A DNA stretch of 64,000 nucleotides. Origin: Parendozoicomonas haliclonae. GTDB taxonomy: Bacteria; Pseudomonadota; Gammaproteobacteria; Pseudomonadales; Endozoicomonadaceae. The notes below the pieces were generated by a model. The model made no database searches and was not told the DNA's origin. It saw nothing but the letters and a program-made list of their open reading frames with translations. Where the stretch lies: contig NZ_FWPT01000011.1 in NCBI RefSeq assembly GCF_900174585.1, forward strand, positions 1 through 64,000. The letters run 5' to 3'. How positions within the stretch are numbered: position 1 is the first letter of the stretch; every line of letters starts with the position of its first letter. Positions 1 to 8,331 of the stretch are shown one piece after another. The position numbers and the translations under genes were made by a program.

Positions 1-259
1 TTGCATCCCCACAGTCCGAAGACGGTAGAGAAGCGGCTCTATTACGCAAATTACTCTCAATAAATTGATGAGTCACTTGTTTAACAGAACAAAGTATTTT
101 TTGCATTTCTTCATACTCACGAGGAGTTGAGAAGAAAGCTTCATCCTGCCAGACAAGCGCCCACACGAATTGTCTGAATTCTTTGTTAAAGATCACTCTT
201 CATCGCATCTTGTGAAGAGGATAACACCGAGCCAACTAAACAACTTGCCGGTGCCAACG
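1..259 (-). promoter_or_regulatory. rRNA operon leader with boxA antiterminator
   Basis: Read on the minus strand this is the transcribed leader of an rRNA operon whose 16S gene would begin left of the window. At 184-195 it reads TGATCTTTAACA, one base from the gammaproteobacterial boxA consensus TGCTCTTTAACA. It is followed by the AATTCGTGTGGGCGCTTGT-type stretch that pseudomonad-like rRNA leaders and spacers carry after boxA. No protein frame of note is present. The 16S gene itself is not visible, so the assignment rests on promoter plus boxA. Confidence 0.7.
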
Positions 260-295
260 AGGAGCGCATTCTACAGCGATGTGGCTTCTTGTCAA
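260..295 (-). promoter_or_regulatory. strong sigma70 promoter, rRNA P1 type
   Basis: On the minus strand there is a consensus -35 TTGACA (290-295), a 16-nt spacer and a -10 TAGAAT (268-273). A GC-rich discriminator GCGCTCC follows, as in stringently controlled rRNA promoters. The predicted start is near 260. The DNA upstream of the -35 (about 300-335) is AT-rich and could act as an UP element. It drives the boxA leader leftward. Confidence 0.75.
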
Positions 296-467
296 CCAGT
301 ATTTCAGACGTTTAATTCAAAACATTTAAAACACTGACGACCACCGGTCGCTGCTTATCTCAAGCTCCGTTCCCTGCTCAGCAGAGAGGCCGCGAATTAT
401 AGGGCCAAAGTCGTCTTTGACAACCCCAGACCGGTAAGTTTTTCTACTTATTTTTAATTAATGCATG

Positions 468-493
468 ATTGCTGCCCGCTTTTGGGCAGCAAT
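468..493 (-). terminator. hairpin downstream of the BLUF gene
   Basis: A perfect 10-bp stem ATTGCTGCCC/GGGCAGCAAT with a 6-nt loop lies 20 bp past the BLUF stop codon. On the minus strand it is followed by an AT-rich tract rather than a clean U run, so termination is likely but not certain. Confidence 0.5.
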
Positions 494-513
494 GTGAACA
501 GTGATGATAGAGA

Positions 514-945
514 TCACACCATATTATTGCGGAATGACAACATGAGCTTCATTGCTATTGATGGCTCATTACCCAGCTCTGATGCATCAAAGTCTTTATT
601 CAGAAAACCTGTGTAACCACTCATGCTTGCCAACTCATCTCGCGAAGGAGCCTTAAACCCCATTTTCCACTCGGAAAAGCTTCGTTTATCAATATATGAC
701 TGGCTGAGAACGATCACACCATAATGGCGCGGGTCGGCAGAGATAATATCGTAGACTTGCTGAACATTATCCTTCTCTCCTTCGAGCACCTGCATAAACA
801 CACCATCGCTGTACAGCAGCATACCGCTCACATCCTTGCGACTATTGTTTGCTCTTGCGACTTTTAACAGGTCTTCCAGCTCCTCATCACTGAAAAGCTC
901 TTTAGCTGTACTGGTGTAGACGATATTGAATAGTCGGTTATCCAT
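514..945 (-). CDS. BLUF-domain blue-light sensor protein
   Basis: A 143-residue protein made almost entirely of one BLUF domain, the FAD-binding blue-light receptor fold. The photocycle residues fall at the right spacing: Tyr10, Asn34 and Gln52 match Tyr21, Asn45 and Gln63 of AppA (same intervals of 24 and 42). The motif SGMLLYSDGVFMQVLEGE around residues 40-57 is typical. No output domain is fused, so it belongs to the short BLUF class that must signal through a partner protein; the partner is not evident nearby. The start is placed at the ATG preceded by AGGGAGGAGG, 8 codons inside the longest frame. It is probably a single-gene unit between the rRNA promoter and the epmA end. Confidence 0.9.
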   Translation of the reverse strand: MDNRLFNIVYTSTAKELFSDEELEDLLKVARANNSRKDVSGMLLYSDGVFMQVLEGEKDNVQQVYDIISADPRHYGVIVLSQSYIDKRSFSEWKMGFKAPSRDELASMSGYTGFLNKDFDASELGNEPSIAMKLMLSFRNNMV

Positions 946-1092
946 CCGCCTCCTCCCTGAGAACCACATTTTATATAACCACTATATTGTAGAAGATTGC
1001 CTGAATTCAGCCGTTCACGCTTTCAAAGAGGTCTTGAGCCAGTCCTTGCCAGTTAGCTTTTCCTATGCACTCCAAACAATGTTGAGAGTCTG

Positions 1093-1266
1093 CTAAAAGA
1101 ACTCTTCAAATACCCGGAAAGCCAGAAAGATACACAGGAGGATAATGATCCACTTGGAATACTTTCCATACTGTTCATTGGACACAGGCTTACTAAATCG
1201 CTCAGCTAGCTTTACCAGTACAAACAGTCCGATAAAAAGGGCCACAAGGATTGTTATCAGATTCAT
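1093..1266 (-). CDS. small two-helix membrane protein (57 aa)
   Basis: A short frame encodes 57 residues: MNLITILVALFIGLFVLVKL, a polar middle with RFSKPVSNEQYGKYSK, then WIIILLCIFLAF and a short FRVFEEFF tail. That predicts two transmembrane helices joined by a basic loop. An AAGGAAGAAG ribosome binding site sits just before the ATG. It follows epmA on the same strand after about 33 bp and may be co-transcribed. I do not recognise the family. The hydrophobic pattern and the good ribosome binding site argue that it is real. Confidence 0.6.
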   Translation of the reverse strand: MNLITILVALFIGLFVLVKLAERFSKPVSNEQYGKYSKWIIILLCIFLAFRVFEEFF

Positions 1267-1299
1267 TTCTTCTTCCTTCTTATTTACTCATCCCGATAA

Positions 1300-2289
1300 C
1301 TATGCCCGGAAAAACTCAAACGGGATAACGTCTTTTATCGCACGTTTTTGTGCGATCAGCATGTGGAGCCGATCAATCCCCATTGCTACGCCCGCACAAT
1401 CGGGGAAACCCTGCTCCAGAGCAGACACCATATTTTGGTCGTAGGGATATACAGGCTTCCCTAATAATTCACGTTCCTGCAGATCTTTTTCAAATCGAGC
1501 TCTCTGCTCATGACCATCTGCTAGCTCATGGTAGCCATTCGCAAGCTCATAACCATTGGCAAAAAGCTCAAAACGCGCGGCCACTTTCTGGCCCTGTTCA
1601 TTCACAATAATACGAGATAGAGCAGACATAGAAGCGGGATAGTCATACACAAATACCCCCTGAATCTGACCATCAACATAGTCACCCAGGTTCGGCTCAA
1701 TACTGGTACTGAACAACAGATCCAGATAGTCATTACGCGCCAGACCAGAAAGCCCACTGTCCACATATTCGTGGGTTAGCTTCATCAAGGTTTCATCAGT
1801 CGCAGTATGCGGGTCTATTCCGAACTCTTCCTCAAACAGCTCCCGATAACTAAAACGCGCCTGTTCTTCAAAGTTGGTCACTGCTGCAAGCAAGCCGGTG
1901 ACATCATCCATTAGCGCATGATGGTCGATGCCCAGGCGATACCACTCCAGCATGGTGAATTCCGGGTTATGGCGACCACCCGCCTCACCATTACGAAACA
2001 CGCGACCCAGGAAATAGATATCACCACTCCCTGCAGACAGCAGACGCTTCATCGGAAATTCTGGCGAGGTATGGAGATAAAGCTTTTCCTGTGCCTTGGT
2101 ACCAAGAGGAGTAAAGACGGTTTGGAAACTATCTATATGAGGGTCGACGGTTGCATGATGGGAGAGCATCGGCGTTTCCACTTCCATCACATCTTCCTGA
2201 TGAAAGTAGTTTCTTATATTCCGGAGAAGCTCGCCCCGCTGTCGCAAACTATCCAACTCTGCGGATGGCTGCCAAAGATGCTCACTCAT
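1300..2289 (-). CDS. epmA: EF-P--(R)-beta-lysine ligase EpmA
   Basis: A 329-residue class II lysyl-tRNA-synthetase-like enzyme (PoxA/YjeA/GenX). It activates (R)-beta-lysine with ATP and attaches it to Lys34 of elongation factor P, without touching tRNA. Class II motifs are visible: the motif 2 region FRNGEAGGRHNPEFTMLEWY and a C-terminal motif 3 with GVAMGIDRLHML. Length fits the family (about 325), and the tRNA anticodon-binding domain is absent, as expected. The start is at MSEHLWQPSAEL, which has a TGGAG ribosome binding site; the 17 extra upstream residues are not family-like. Its substrate gene efp lies immediately upstream on the same strand, and the lysine aminomutase epmB is divergent beyond efp. 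Confidence 0.95.
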   Translation of the reverse strand: MSEHLWQPSAELDSLRQRGELLRNIRNYFHQEDVMEVETPMLSHHATVDPHIDSFQTVFTPLGTKAQEKLYLHTSPEFPMKRLLSAGSGDIYFLGRVFRNGEAGGRHNPEFTMLEWYRLGIDHHALMDDVTGLLAAVTNFEEQARFSYRELFEEEFGIDPHTATDETLMKLTHEYVDSGLSGLARNDYLDLLFSTSIEPNLGDYVDGQIQGVFVYDYPASMSALSRIIVNEQGQKVAARFELFANGYELANGYHELADGHEQRARFEKDLQERELLGKPVYPYDQNMVSALEQGFPDCAGVAMGIDRLHMLIAQKRAIKDVIPFEFFRA

Positions 2290-2340
2290 TGATGACTCCA
2301 GTAATAACTTCCAAAACAATAACCAAATCCCATAACGCAC

Positions 2341-2362
2341 AAAGCCCGGCGAACCGGGCTTT
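2341..2362 (-). terminator. hairpin between efp and epmA
   Basis: A perfect stem AAAGCCCGG/CCGGGCTTT with a 4-nt loop follows the efp stop codon. On the minus strand it ends in CTTTGTG, a short U tract. It probably ends or attenuates most efp transcription before epmA. Confidence 0.6.
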
Positions 2363-2396
2363 GACTATTCAGCATAATCGCTAAGACTCAGAAGTC

Positions 2397-2969
2397 TTAC
2401 TTCTGCTGACGACCCACGTACTCGCCGGTACGGGTATCGATCTTCAGGATTTCACCTTCAGTGATGAACAGAGGCACCTTAACAACAGCGCCAGTGCTCA
2501 GGGTCGCAGGCTTGGAACCGCCAGTTGCAGTATCACCTTTCAGGCCCGGGTCAGTCTGTACAACTTCCAGCATAACGAAGTTAGGGGCAGTTACAGACAG
2601 AGGGGAACCGTTGTACAGGGTAACAGTGTATACTTCCTGCTCTTTGAGCCAGTTGATGGTTTCACCAACTGCGGCTTTGGAAGCGCCGTGCTGCTCAAAG
2701 GAACCGTCGGTCATCATGAAGTGGAAGAACTCTCCATCGGTGTAGAGATATTCCATGTCATAGTCCATAACGTCCGCACCTGGCAGGGTTTCGCCAGACT
2801 TGAAGGTACGTTCCCAAACACGGTTGGTGATCAGATTGCGCAGACGCACACGGTTGAAAGCCTGACCTTTACCAGGCTTAACAAATTCGTTTTCCAGGAT
2901 GGCGCAAGGGTCGCCTTCCAGCATAACCTTGAGGCCGGAGCGAAACTCGTTAGTCGCGTAACTTGCCAT
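2397..2969 (-). CDS. efp: elongation factor P
   Basis: A 190-residue, full-length EF-P that rescues ribosomes stalled at polyproline stretches by binding near the E site and reaching the peptidyl-transferase centre. The modified lysine is Lys34 in the loop KPGKGQAF, the type used by the EpmA/EpmB beta-lysine pathway, not the Arg32 type of EarP organisms. This agrees with the presence of epmA and epmB on either side. KOW, OB and C-terminal OB regions are collinear with E. coli EF-P. It diverges from epmB with only 32 bp between start codons, so its promoter must overlap the start of epmB. Several proteins in this window contain polyproline runs and would be natural clients. Confidence 0.98.
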   Translation of the reverse strand: MASYATNEFRSGLKVMLEGDPCAILENEFVKPGKGQAFNRVRLRNLITNRVWERTFKSGETLPGADVMDYDMEYLYTDGEFFHFMMTDGSFEQHGASKAAVGETINWLKEQEVYTVTLYNGSPLSVTAPNFVMLEVVQTDPGLKGDTATGGSKPATLSTGAVVKVPLFITEGEILKIDTRTGEYVGRQQK

Positions 2970-3001
2970 TCTAATAGTCCAGGAATGTTTTAAAGCCCCG
3001 T

Positions 3002-4090
3002 ATGATAACCTGTTCAGCCCAGACTGTGCATACCAATAACATCAAGATTCGTGAGATTTCTTCAGGATCACCTCAAGCCTCATCCTCCCGCTCGCCACAA
3101 GAATGGCAAAGCATTCTCAGCCATGCGGTTACCGAACCTGAAGAACTGCTGAACACCCTTGGGCTGAATCCTGATCTGCTTCCCGGAGCTGTAACAGCCA
3201 GCCAAAGCTTTCGCATACGGGTACCGCATACATATATAGCACGGATGGAGCACGGCAATCCTGACGACCCGCTTTTGAAGCAGGTTCTGCCAATCAGCGA
3301 TGAAATGGTCGAAGCTCCCGGATTTAGCCATGACCCATTAGGCGAACAACCAAAGAACAGCCAGCGGGGCATCATCCATAAATACCAGGGCCGCTTACTG
3401 CTGATGCCCGGCAGCCTGTGCGCCGTAAACTGCCGATTCTGTTTTCGTCGCCACTTTCCCTATGACGACAACAAGCTTAATAAGGAAGAGTGGCAATCGG
3501 CCCTTGAGTACATCCGACAGGATGCCAGCCTGAAAGAAGTGATTCTCAGCGGTGGGGACCCTCTTGTACAGAATGACAGACGCCTGAAATGGCTGATCGA
3601 AGAGCTGGCAAATATTCCACATCTGCAGCGTTTGCGAATTCACACTCGCCTGCCGGTCATTATCCCTCAGCGGGTCACTGATGATCTGGTTAACAGCTTG
3701 ACCAGCACGCGTCTGAAGTCGGTTGTTGTCATCCATAGCAATCATCCCAACGAGATCGACCATACCGTATCCGCAGCATTGTCTCGCCTGTACCGTGCCG
3801 GTGTACAGCTCTTGAACCAGAGCACGCTGTTAAAGGGTATTAATGATAATGCTGAAACGCTGGCTGAGCTCAGTGAGGTTCTCTTCCATAATCACGTTAT
3901 GCCTTATTACCTGCATTTATTAGACAAGGTGCAGGGCGCTGCGCATTTTGAAGTAAGTGAGGAGCAGGCAAGAAAGCTGGTTGGAGATATGAGTCAGTTC
4001 TGCTCCGGGTATCTCGTACCCAAACTGGCGAGAGAAACTGCTGGCATGCCAAGCAAGACCATTATTTCACCGACTTACCACTCTATATAA
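3002..4090 (+). CDS. epmB: EF-P beta-lysylation protein EpmB (lysine 2,3-aminomutase)
   Basis: A 362-residue radical SAM, PLP-dependent enzyme that converts L-lysine to (R)-beta-lysine for EpmA. The [4Fe-4S]-binding motif C-x3-C-x2-C is at Cys140, Cys144 and Cys147 in [14 protein letters not shown]. The following [10 protein letters not shown] segment is the SAM-binding GGDP region. The PLP lysine should lie in the C-terminal part, near [15 protein letters not shown]. It is about 20 residues longer than E. coli EpmB at the N-terminus, so the true start may be slightly downstream. It diverges from efp. Confidence 0.95.
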   Translation: MITCSAQTVHTNNIKIREISSGSPQASSSRSPQEWQSILSHAVTEPEELLNTLGLNPDLLPGAVTASQSFRIRVPHTYIARMEHGNPDDPLLKQVLPISDEMVEAPGFSHDPLGEQPKNSQRGIIHKYQGRLLLMPGSLCAVNCRFCFRRHFPYDDNKLNKEEWQSALEYIRQDASLKEVILSGGDPLVQNDRRLKWLIEELANIPHLQRLRIHTRLPVIIPQRVTDDLVNSLTSTRLKSVVVIHSNHPNEIDHTVSAALSRLYRAGVQLLNQSTLLKGINDNAETLAELSEVLFHNHVMPYYLHLLDKVQGAAHFEVSEEQARKLVGDMSQFCSGYLVPKLARETAGMPSKTIISPTYHSI

Positions 4091-4133
4091 ACGTTATTCA
4101 CCAAAACCGGGATGCACGCTTGCATGAAAGCAT

Positions 4134-4163
4134 GCATCTCTGCGTTTGGGTGCAGAGATATGC
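4134..4163 (+). other. hairpin after epmB
   Basis: The stem GCATCTCTGC pairs with GCAGAGAT-A-TGC, with one bulged A, around an 8-nt loop in the epmB to PilZ-gene gap. No U run follows, so it may be a weak terminator or part of the 5' leader of the next gene. Confidence 0.35.
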
Positions 4164-4265
4164 ACAGCGCAATATTTGTTTTCCAATCCATGCAATTCTG
4201 TAATATATAGTACGAGCCGATATAAGAACGTGTATAAACGCCTATATGAAAGGAAAAATGGGTTG

Positions 4266-6017
4266 ATGCACTCTTCTCAAAATTCCATGAAGTTTGCTAT
4301 TCCAGAGTGCACTCGGGAGCAGTTAACTTTTTCTAATCCAGACAAAGCCTCCATTCAGGAGTGGATTGCTAACCTTCCCAAAACCAACCTTGGGGAGACC
4401 GCGCGCAGGCTTTATTTTGCCCTTCAAGATCTGAACGGTGTTGATCTTCCGGTCACCACACGCCTGTCTATTCTTGAACAGCTCCGGCCAAGCATCTATT
4501 ACGCCTGTAGAGAACTTTCTGTTCATTTTCTGAAAAAAGCACTCACGCTAACCGAAAAGCAAAGAAAGATAGCCAGCCTGTCTCAGGCTCTGCAAAGTCA
4601 TCTTCTGATTGGCTATAAGATAGTTATCTCTCAGCAGCTTAAAGGCGAGCTGGACAGTCAGGGCAAAAAGAATCTGGTGATTGCGATTCATCGCGCTGTA
4701 ACAGAAAGCAGCCAGACTCTGCTTCGTTGTTATCAGCTTTACTGCAGCCCGCCAAAGAACATCTGGAAAGAACTGCACACACTTTATCGTCTGGCTGAAA
4801 CCTACAATCTGCACAAAGCAGCAGTCGATGACAGAGAGTGCAAAGGCAACTCTCAAAAGACCATTGCCTGCTCCTACAAAAAAGCTCTTCTGCTCAGCCG
4901 TGCCCGCCCGAATATGCTTCGCCAACAGGAACTTGGCCAACTGTTTGATACGCTGTCCGACTGGTCCGGAGCGGCAACGCTTGAACCATCTGTTTCCGAG
5001 CACAGTGTCTTTGCTATCAACGTTGAGGCCGACACTGCTCCTTCATACAGCACAACTGTCACCATTGAAGATCCGACGCACTATCGCGGCCTCGATACCC
5101 GCGAACTGACTTCTATGGTCGATGACATAACCAAAAGCGCGCAGCAGGAGTTATCTCCAATCCTGCTACACCATCTGCTTTCCTGCTGGCGTCCAAAGAC
5201 TGAGCGAAGCCATGTACGTTCACAAACATCTGGCTCTATCACCTTTGCGGCCGGTTTGAGTGCAACGCACTTTTACCTTTCCGGTGAGACACCATTCCAC
5301 CAGTCATTCCCTCATCCTGATCAACTGGCACTTAACACCAAAGCTGCCTTTGACTCACCATCGGATAAGGATATCTGGGACCATGTCACCGGTGCTGTGC
5401 CTTCAGGCAATCAAATGACAGCCATGGTGGGAGACATCGTACTTTTCGATGGCCAGGAAAAAACGACTCAAGCTACCTATCCACTGTTTGAAGCATCGCT
5501 GATTGATACCAGCCCGGGTGGTTACTGTGCACGCCTGCGGGGAGATATCCCTCCTCATATCCAGGCCGGTGAGATTATTGCGATCCGTTCACCTTCTGGT
5601 TATCAGTGGATGATGGCAATTATTCGCTGGGTGCGCCTGGAAGGTGCCGAACAGGTTGTCTTTGGCATTCAGCTTTTGTCGCCTAACGCCCACCCGACAG
5701 CGATATCCATCATCCATAAGAAAAGAAGTGCCAGTGACTTCCTGCGCTGCTTCTATCTTCCTGAGTTTAAAGAGCTGGACGAGCCCGCCTATCTGATTAC
5801 GCCACGTGTACCTTTCCACGTAGGCAGCAAAGTACGCTTCTTTAATGGCAAAGAGTTTGTCACGGCAGTGCTGGCAGAGTGCACCATCTCGACCGGAAGC
5901 TTCAGCAAATATCTCTTTAATCTGTATGTCCCGAAGACGACACCGGACTCGGAAGATCAGATCGTCAATCAGACCCAGGCAGAGGACGAATTCCAGGTTC
6001 TCTGGAGTAATCTGTGA
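4266..6017 (+). CDS. PilZ-like protein encoded next to fimX
   Basis: A 583-residue cytoplasmic protein. Residues about 1-260 are predicted mostly helical. The last 200 residues are beta-rich and contain a PilZ-like stretch with LIDTSPGGYCARL, close to the D/N-x-S-x-x-G element of c-di-GMP-binding PilZ domains. The upstream RxxxR ligand motif is not obvious, so nucleotide binding is unproven. The gene sits 111 bp before fimX, as a gene of similar type does in Pseudomonas aeruginosa (next to PA4959 fimX). A role with FimX in c-di-GMP control of type IV pili is inferred from that. The start is the ATG at MHSSQNSMKF, with AAAGGA upstream; the longest frame would add 40 unlikely residues. Confidence 0.7.
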   Translation: MHSSQNSMKFAIPECTREQLTFSNPDKASIQEWIANLPKTNLGETARRLYFALQDLNGVDLPVTTRLSILEQLRPSIYYACRELSVHFLKKALTLTEKQRKIASLSQALQSHLLIGYKIVISQQLKGELDSQGKKNLVIAIHRAVTESSQTLLRCYQLYCSPPKNIWKELHTLYRLAETYNLHKAAVDDRECKGNSQKTIACSYKKALLLSRARPNMLRQQELGQLFDTLSDWSGAATLEPSVSEHSVFAINVEADTAPSYSTTVTIEDPTHYRGLDTRELTSMVDDITKSAQQELSPILLHHLLSCWRPKTERSHVRSQTSGSITFAAGLSATHFYLSGETPFHQSFPHPDQLALNTKAAFDSPSDKDIWDHVTGAVPSGNQMTAMVGDIVLFDGQEKTTQATYPLFEASLIDTSPGGYCARLRGDIPPHIQAGEIIAIRSPSGYQWMMAIIRWVRLEGAEQVVFGIQLLSPNAHPTAISIIHKKRSASDFLRCFYLPEFKELDEPAYLITPRVPFHVGSKVRFFNGKEFVTAVLAECTISTGSFSKYLFNLYVPKTTPDSEDQIVNQTQAEDEFQVLWSNL

Positions 6018-6049
6018 CCATTTTACTGTAACTGGAACGCTCTATAACG

Positions 6050-6107
6050 CTGTATGCCCTTCTATTACTGGCTTATTCAGGTAACATGGCCAGTTGAGGG
6101 CATACAG
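6050..6107 (+). other. long hairpin between the PilZ-like gene and fimX
   Basis: An 11-bp stem CTGTATGCCCT/AGGGCATACAG (6050-6060 with 6097-6107) encloses a second 6-bp stem ACTGGC/GCCAGT. No U run follows. It ends about 20 nt before the fimX start codon, so it would be part of a fimX transcript leader, or else a factor-assisted terminator. Confidence 0.45.
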
Positions 6108-6128
6108 TAACTAAAAGCAATTCCAGAT

Positions 6129-8246
6129 ATGGCATCACAATCCGGTCAGTACAGGCCATCCCGCTACAAAGAATATCTTCAAAGTCAGGGGCCTCTTCGC
6201 CTGTTGGTTCTGGAAGACTCAAGTCAGTCTGTCGAGCCATTGGTCAGCCTGTTCCGGAATGAAGGGTTTCCAACCCGTGTACATCGGGTGACTTCCGCAG
6301 AAGATCTGGATGAATCACTTGCGGCACACCTTTGGGATATGTTCATCATTTTCCAGAATGCCGAAGCCCTGTCTGCCGACGAATCTCTCGCCCATATCAT
6401 CCGTCTCGACCGAGACATCCCTACTCTGATTCTGACTGAAAACGATAACAGTGAAACTGTCGTTCAATGGCTGGCCGCAGGCGGCACAGATGCCATACCG
6501 GTTGATCAGGGGGAACGTTTTATTCTGGTTTGCCTGAGAGAGTGGTACAACCTGGTCCAGCGTCGTCAGCGCCGAGCCAACGAGCTCGCCCTCAAAGATG
6601 CCGAACGTCGCTGCCAGTTACTCCTGAATAGCTCTGTAGATGCCATCGCCTACATCCATGAAGGCATGCATATCCATGCCAACCCAACTTACCTTGAGAT
6701 GTTTGGTTTCATGGAGCCTGAGGATCTGGCGGGTATCTCTCTGATCGATATTATCCACCGTGATGATCAGGGTCGCTTCAAACAGTTCTTCCGCCAGTTC
6801 CAGTTAGGAAATGAGGACACACCACCTCTGGACTTTAAAGGGCAACGGGAAGATGGCGATGAGTTTCAGGCCACCATGTCCCTAAGCTCGGCCAAGTGGG
6901 ATGACGAACAGTGCACTCAAATTATTATTCGTAAGGCTGCAGCGGATCCCGAGCTGGAGAAAAAGCTTGAGGCTCTGAAAAATACCGACCAGATTACCGG
7001 CCTATTCAACCGCGCCTACTTTACCGAGAAACTGGATAAGGCCATCGAACAGGTGCATAGCCATCAGGGTCGCTTCTCCATGCTTGATATCCGCCTGGAT
7101 CGGTTTGATGACCTGAAAAACGAATTGGGTGTCGAAATCAGCGACCAGTTCCTGGCTAAAGCAGCTGAACTTATATCCGGCCACTTTGACGATCAGGGCT
7201 GCCTGGCTCGTTACAGTGGCGGCCGGTTCCTGGCCCTCGTTGGCACAGATATTCATACGACTCTGGAAGATCAGGCCTCTAGACTGGTTGCGGACGTTAA
7301 AGACTTCAATGTTCGTATTAACAACGCCTCAGTCGAAACAACGGCCTCTGTTGGCATTATGCCGATTACAGAAACAGCCGACAGCAGCCAATACATTCTG
7401 GGACGCGCTGAGAAAGCCTGCCTCTCAGCCCAGAACAATGGCGGCAACCGCCACCAGTTCCACGATCAGCAGCAGGAGCTGCAGGAGCTGGCAAAAGAAG
7501 GCGACACTGTAGCCCTTATACAACATGCTCTTGAAAACGATCAGTTCCGACTCACTTATCAGCCGATCATTAATACGGAAGATGAGCAGGAACAGCAGTA
7601 TGAAGTCTTCTCCCGCCTGACCGACAGTGACGGTGAAACCGTTGCCGCGGCGGACTTTCTGCCTGCCGCCAGACGAGCCAACCTCACCACCAGAATTGAT
7701 CGCTGGGTTATTCTGCATGCGATCAAAACCCTGTCTGAGCACCGGGCAAAAGGTAATAACTCACGCCTGTTTATTACCTTGGGTCTTGAATCTATGCAGG
7801 ATCAGACTTTGCCTGCCTGGATCAATGTCGCCGTGCGCGCCGCCAAGATTCCTGGCGATGCTTTGGTATTCCAGCTTTGTGAAGAAGATGTTGCTCTGGC
7901 TGGGGAAGATGTTCTGCCTGTCTGCGAAGCCTTTAAGAAGCTTGAATGCCAGTTATGCCTGACCCATTTTGGCGGCGCAGCCGATCCAATGGCACTACTC
8001 AGTGCACTGCCAGTTGATGCCGTGAAGCTGGATGACGCTCTGGTTGCCGGGATGGACTCAGACCAGCAGGTTCTCTCACAACTTCAGGACACTATTCGCA
8101 CATTGCAGCAAAAGGGCAAACAGGTGATGGTGCCCAAAGTTGAAAGCAACAAGATTCTTTCAACCTTGTGGGGCTTTGATGTGAACTATGTTCAGGGCAA
8201 CTTCCTACAGCCGCCAACATCCTCGATGAGTTACGAGTTCCAGTAA
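6129..8246 (+). CDS. fimX: FimX-type c-di-GMP effector, degenerate GGDEF-EAL
   Basis: A 705-residue protein with domain order receiver-like (about 20-140), PAS (about 145-270), GGDEF (about 280-445) and EAL (about 455-705). The signature motifs are degenerate: the GGDEF position reads SGGRF (363-367) and the EAL position reads EVF (492-494). P. aeruginosa FimX likewise has a degenerate GGDEF and EVL in place of EAL; it binds c-di-GMP rather than hydrolysing it and controls type IV pilus assembly at the pole. Length (691 in P. aeruginosa) and the fimX-serB neighbourhood agree. The receiver-like domain lacks a clear phosphoacceptor Asp. Catalytic inactivity is inferred from the motifs. Confidence 0.9.
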   Translation: MASQSGQYRPSRYKEYLQSQGPLRLLVLEDSSQSVEPLVSLFRNEGFPTRVHRVTSAEDLDESLAAHLWDMFIIFQNAEALSADESLAHIIRLDRDIPTLILTENDNSETVVQWLAAGGTDAIPVDQGERFILVCLREWYNLVQRRQRRANELALKDAERRCQLLLNSSVDAIAYIHEGMHIHANPTYLEMFGFMEPEDLAGISLIDIIHRDDQGRFKQFFRQFQLGNEDTPPLDFKGQREDGDEFQATMSLSSAKWDDEQCTQIIIRKAAADPELEKKLEALKNTDQITGLFNRAYFTEKLDKAIEQVHSHQGRFSMLDIRLDRFDDLKNELGVEISDQFLAKAAELISGHFDDQGCLARYSGGRFLALVGTDIHTTLEDQASRLVADVKDFNVRINNASVETTASVGIMPITETADSSQYILGRAEKACLSAQNNGGNRHQFHDQQQELQELAKEGDTVALIQHALENDQFRLTYQPIINTEDEQEQQYEVFSRLTDSDGETVAAADFLPAARRANLTTRIDRWVILHAIKTLSEHRAKGNNSRLFITLGLESMQDQTLPAWINVAVRAAKIPGDALVFQLCEEDVALAGEDVLPVCEAFKKLECQLCLTHFGGAADPMALLSALPVDAVKLDDALVAGMDSDQQVLSQLQDTIRTLQQKGKQVMVPKVESNKILSTLWGFDVNYVQGNFLQPPTSSMSYEFQ

Positions 8247-8273
8247 CTCTGCTCTTCATACCTGTCGATTATC

Positions 8274-8306
8274 ATAAGAAGGCCTGCTCAACGCAGGCCT
8301 TCTTAT
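8274..8306. terminator. bidirectional terminator between fimX and serB
   Basis: A perfect 14-bp stem ATAAGAAGGCCTGC/GCAGGCCTTCTTAT with a 5-nt loop lies between the convergent fimX and serB genes. Both strands give U-containing 3' arms. Confidence 0.8.
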
Positions 8307-8331
8307 ATGGAGAATTTGATTCCACAACTTA

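Noticed and set aside
1145-1444. Plus-strand 99-codon frame opposite the end of epmA and the small membrane gene
   Set aside because: It overlaps two better-supported minus-strand genes and has no ribosome binding site or family match.
6129-8246. An active diguanylate cyclase or phosphodiesterase
   Set aside because: Both signature motifs are degenerate (SGGRF and EVF), so a c-di-GMP-binding effector is the better reading.
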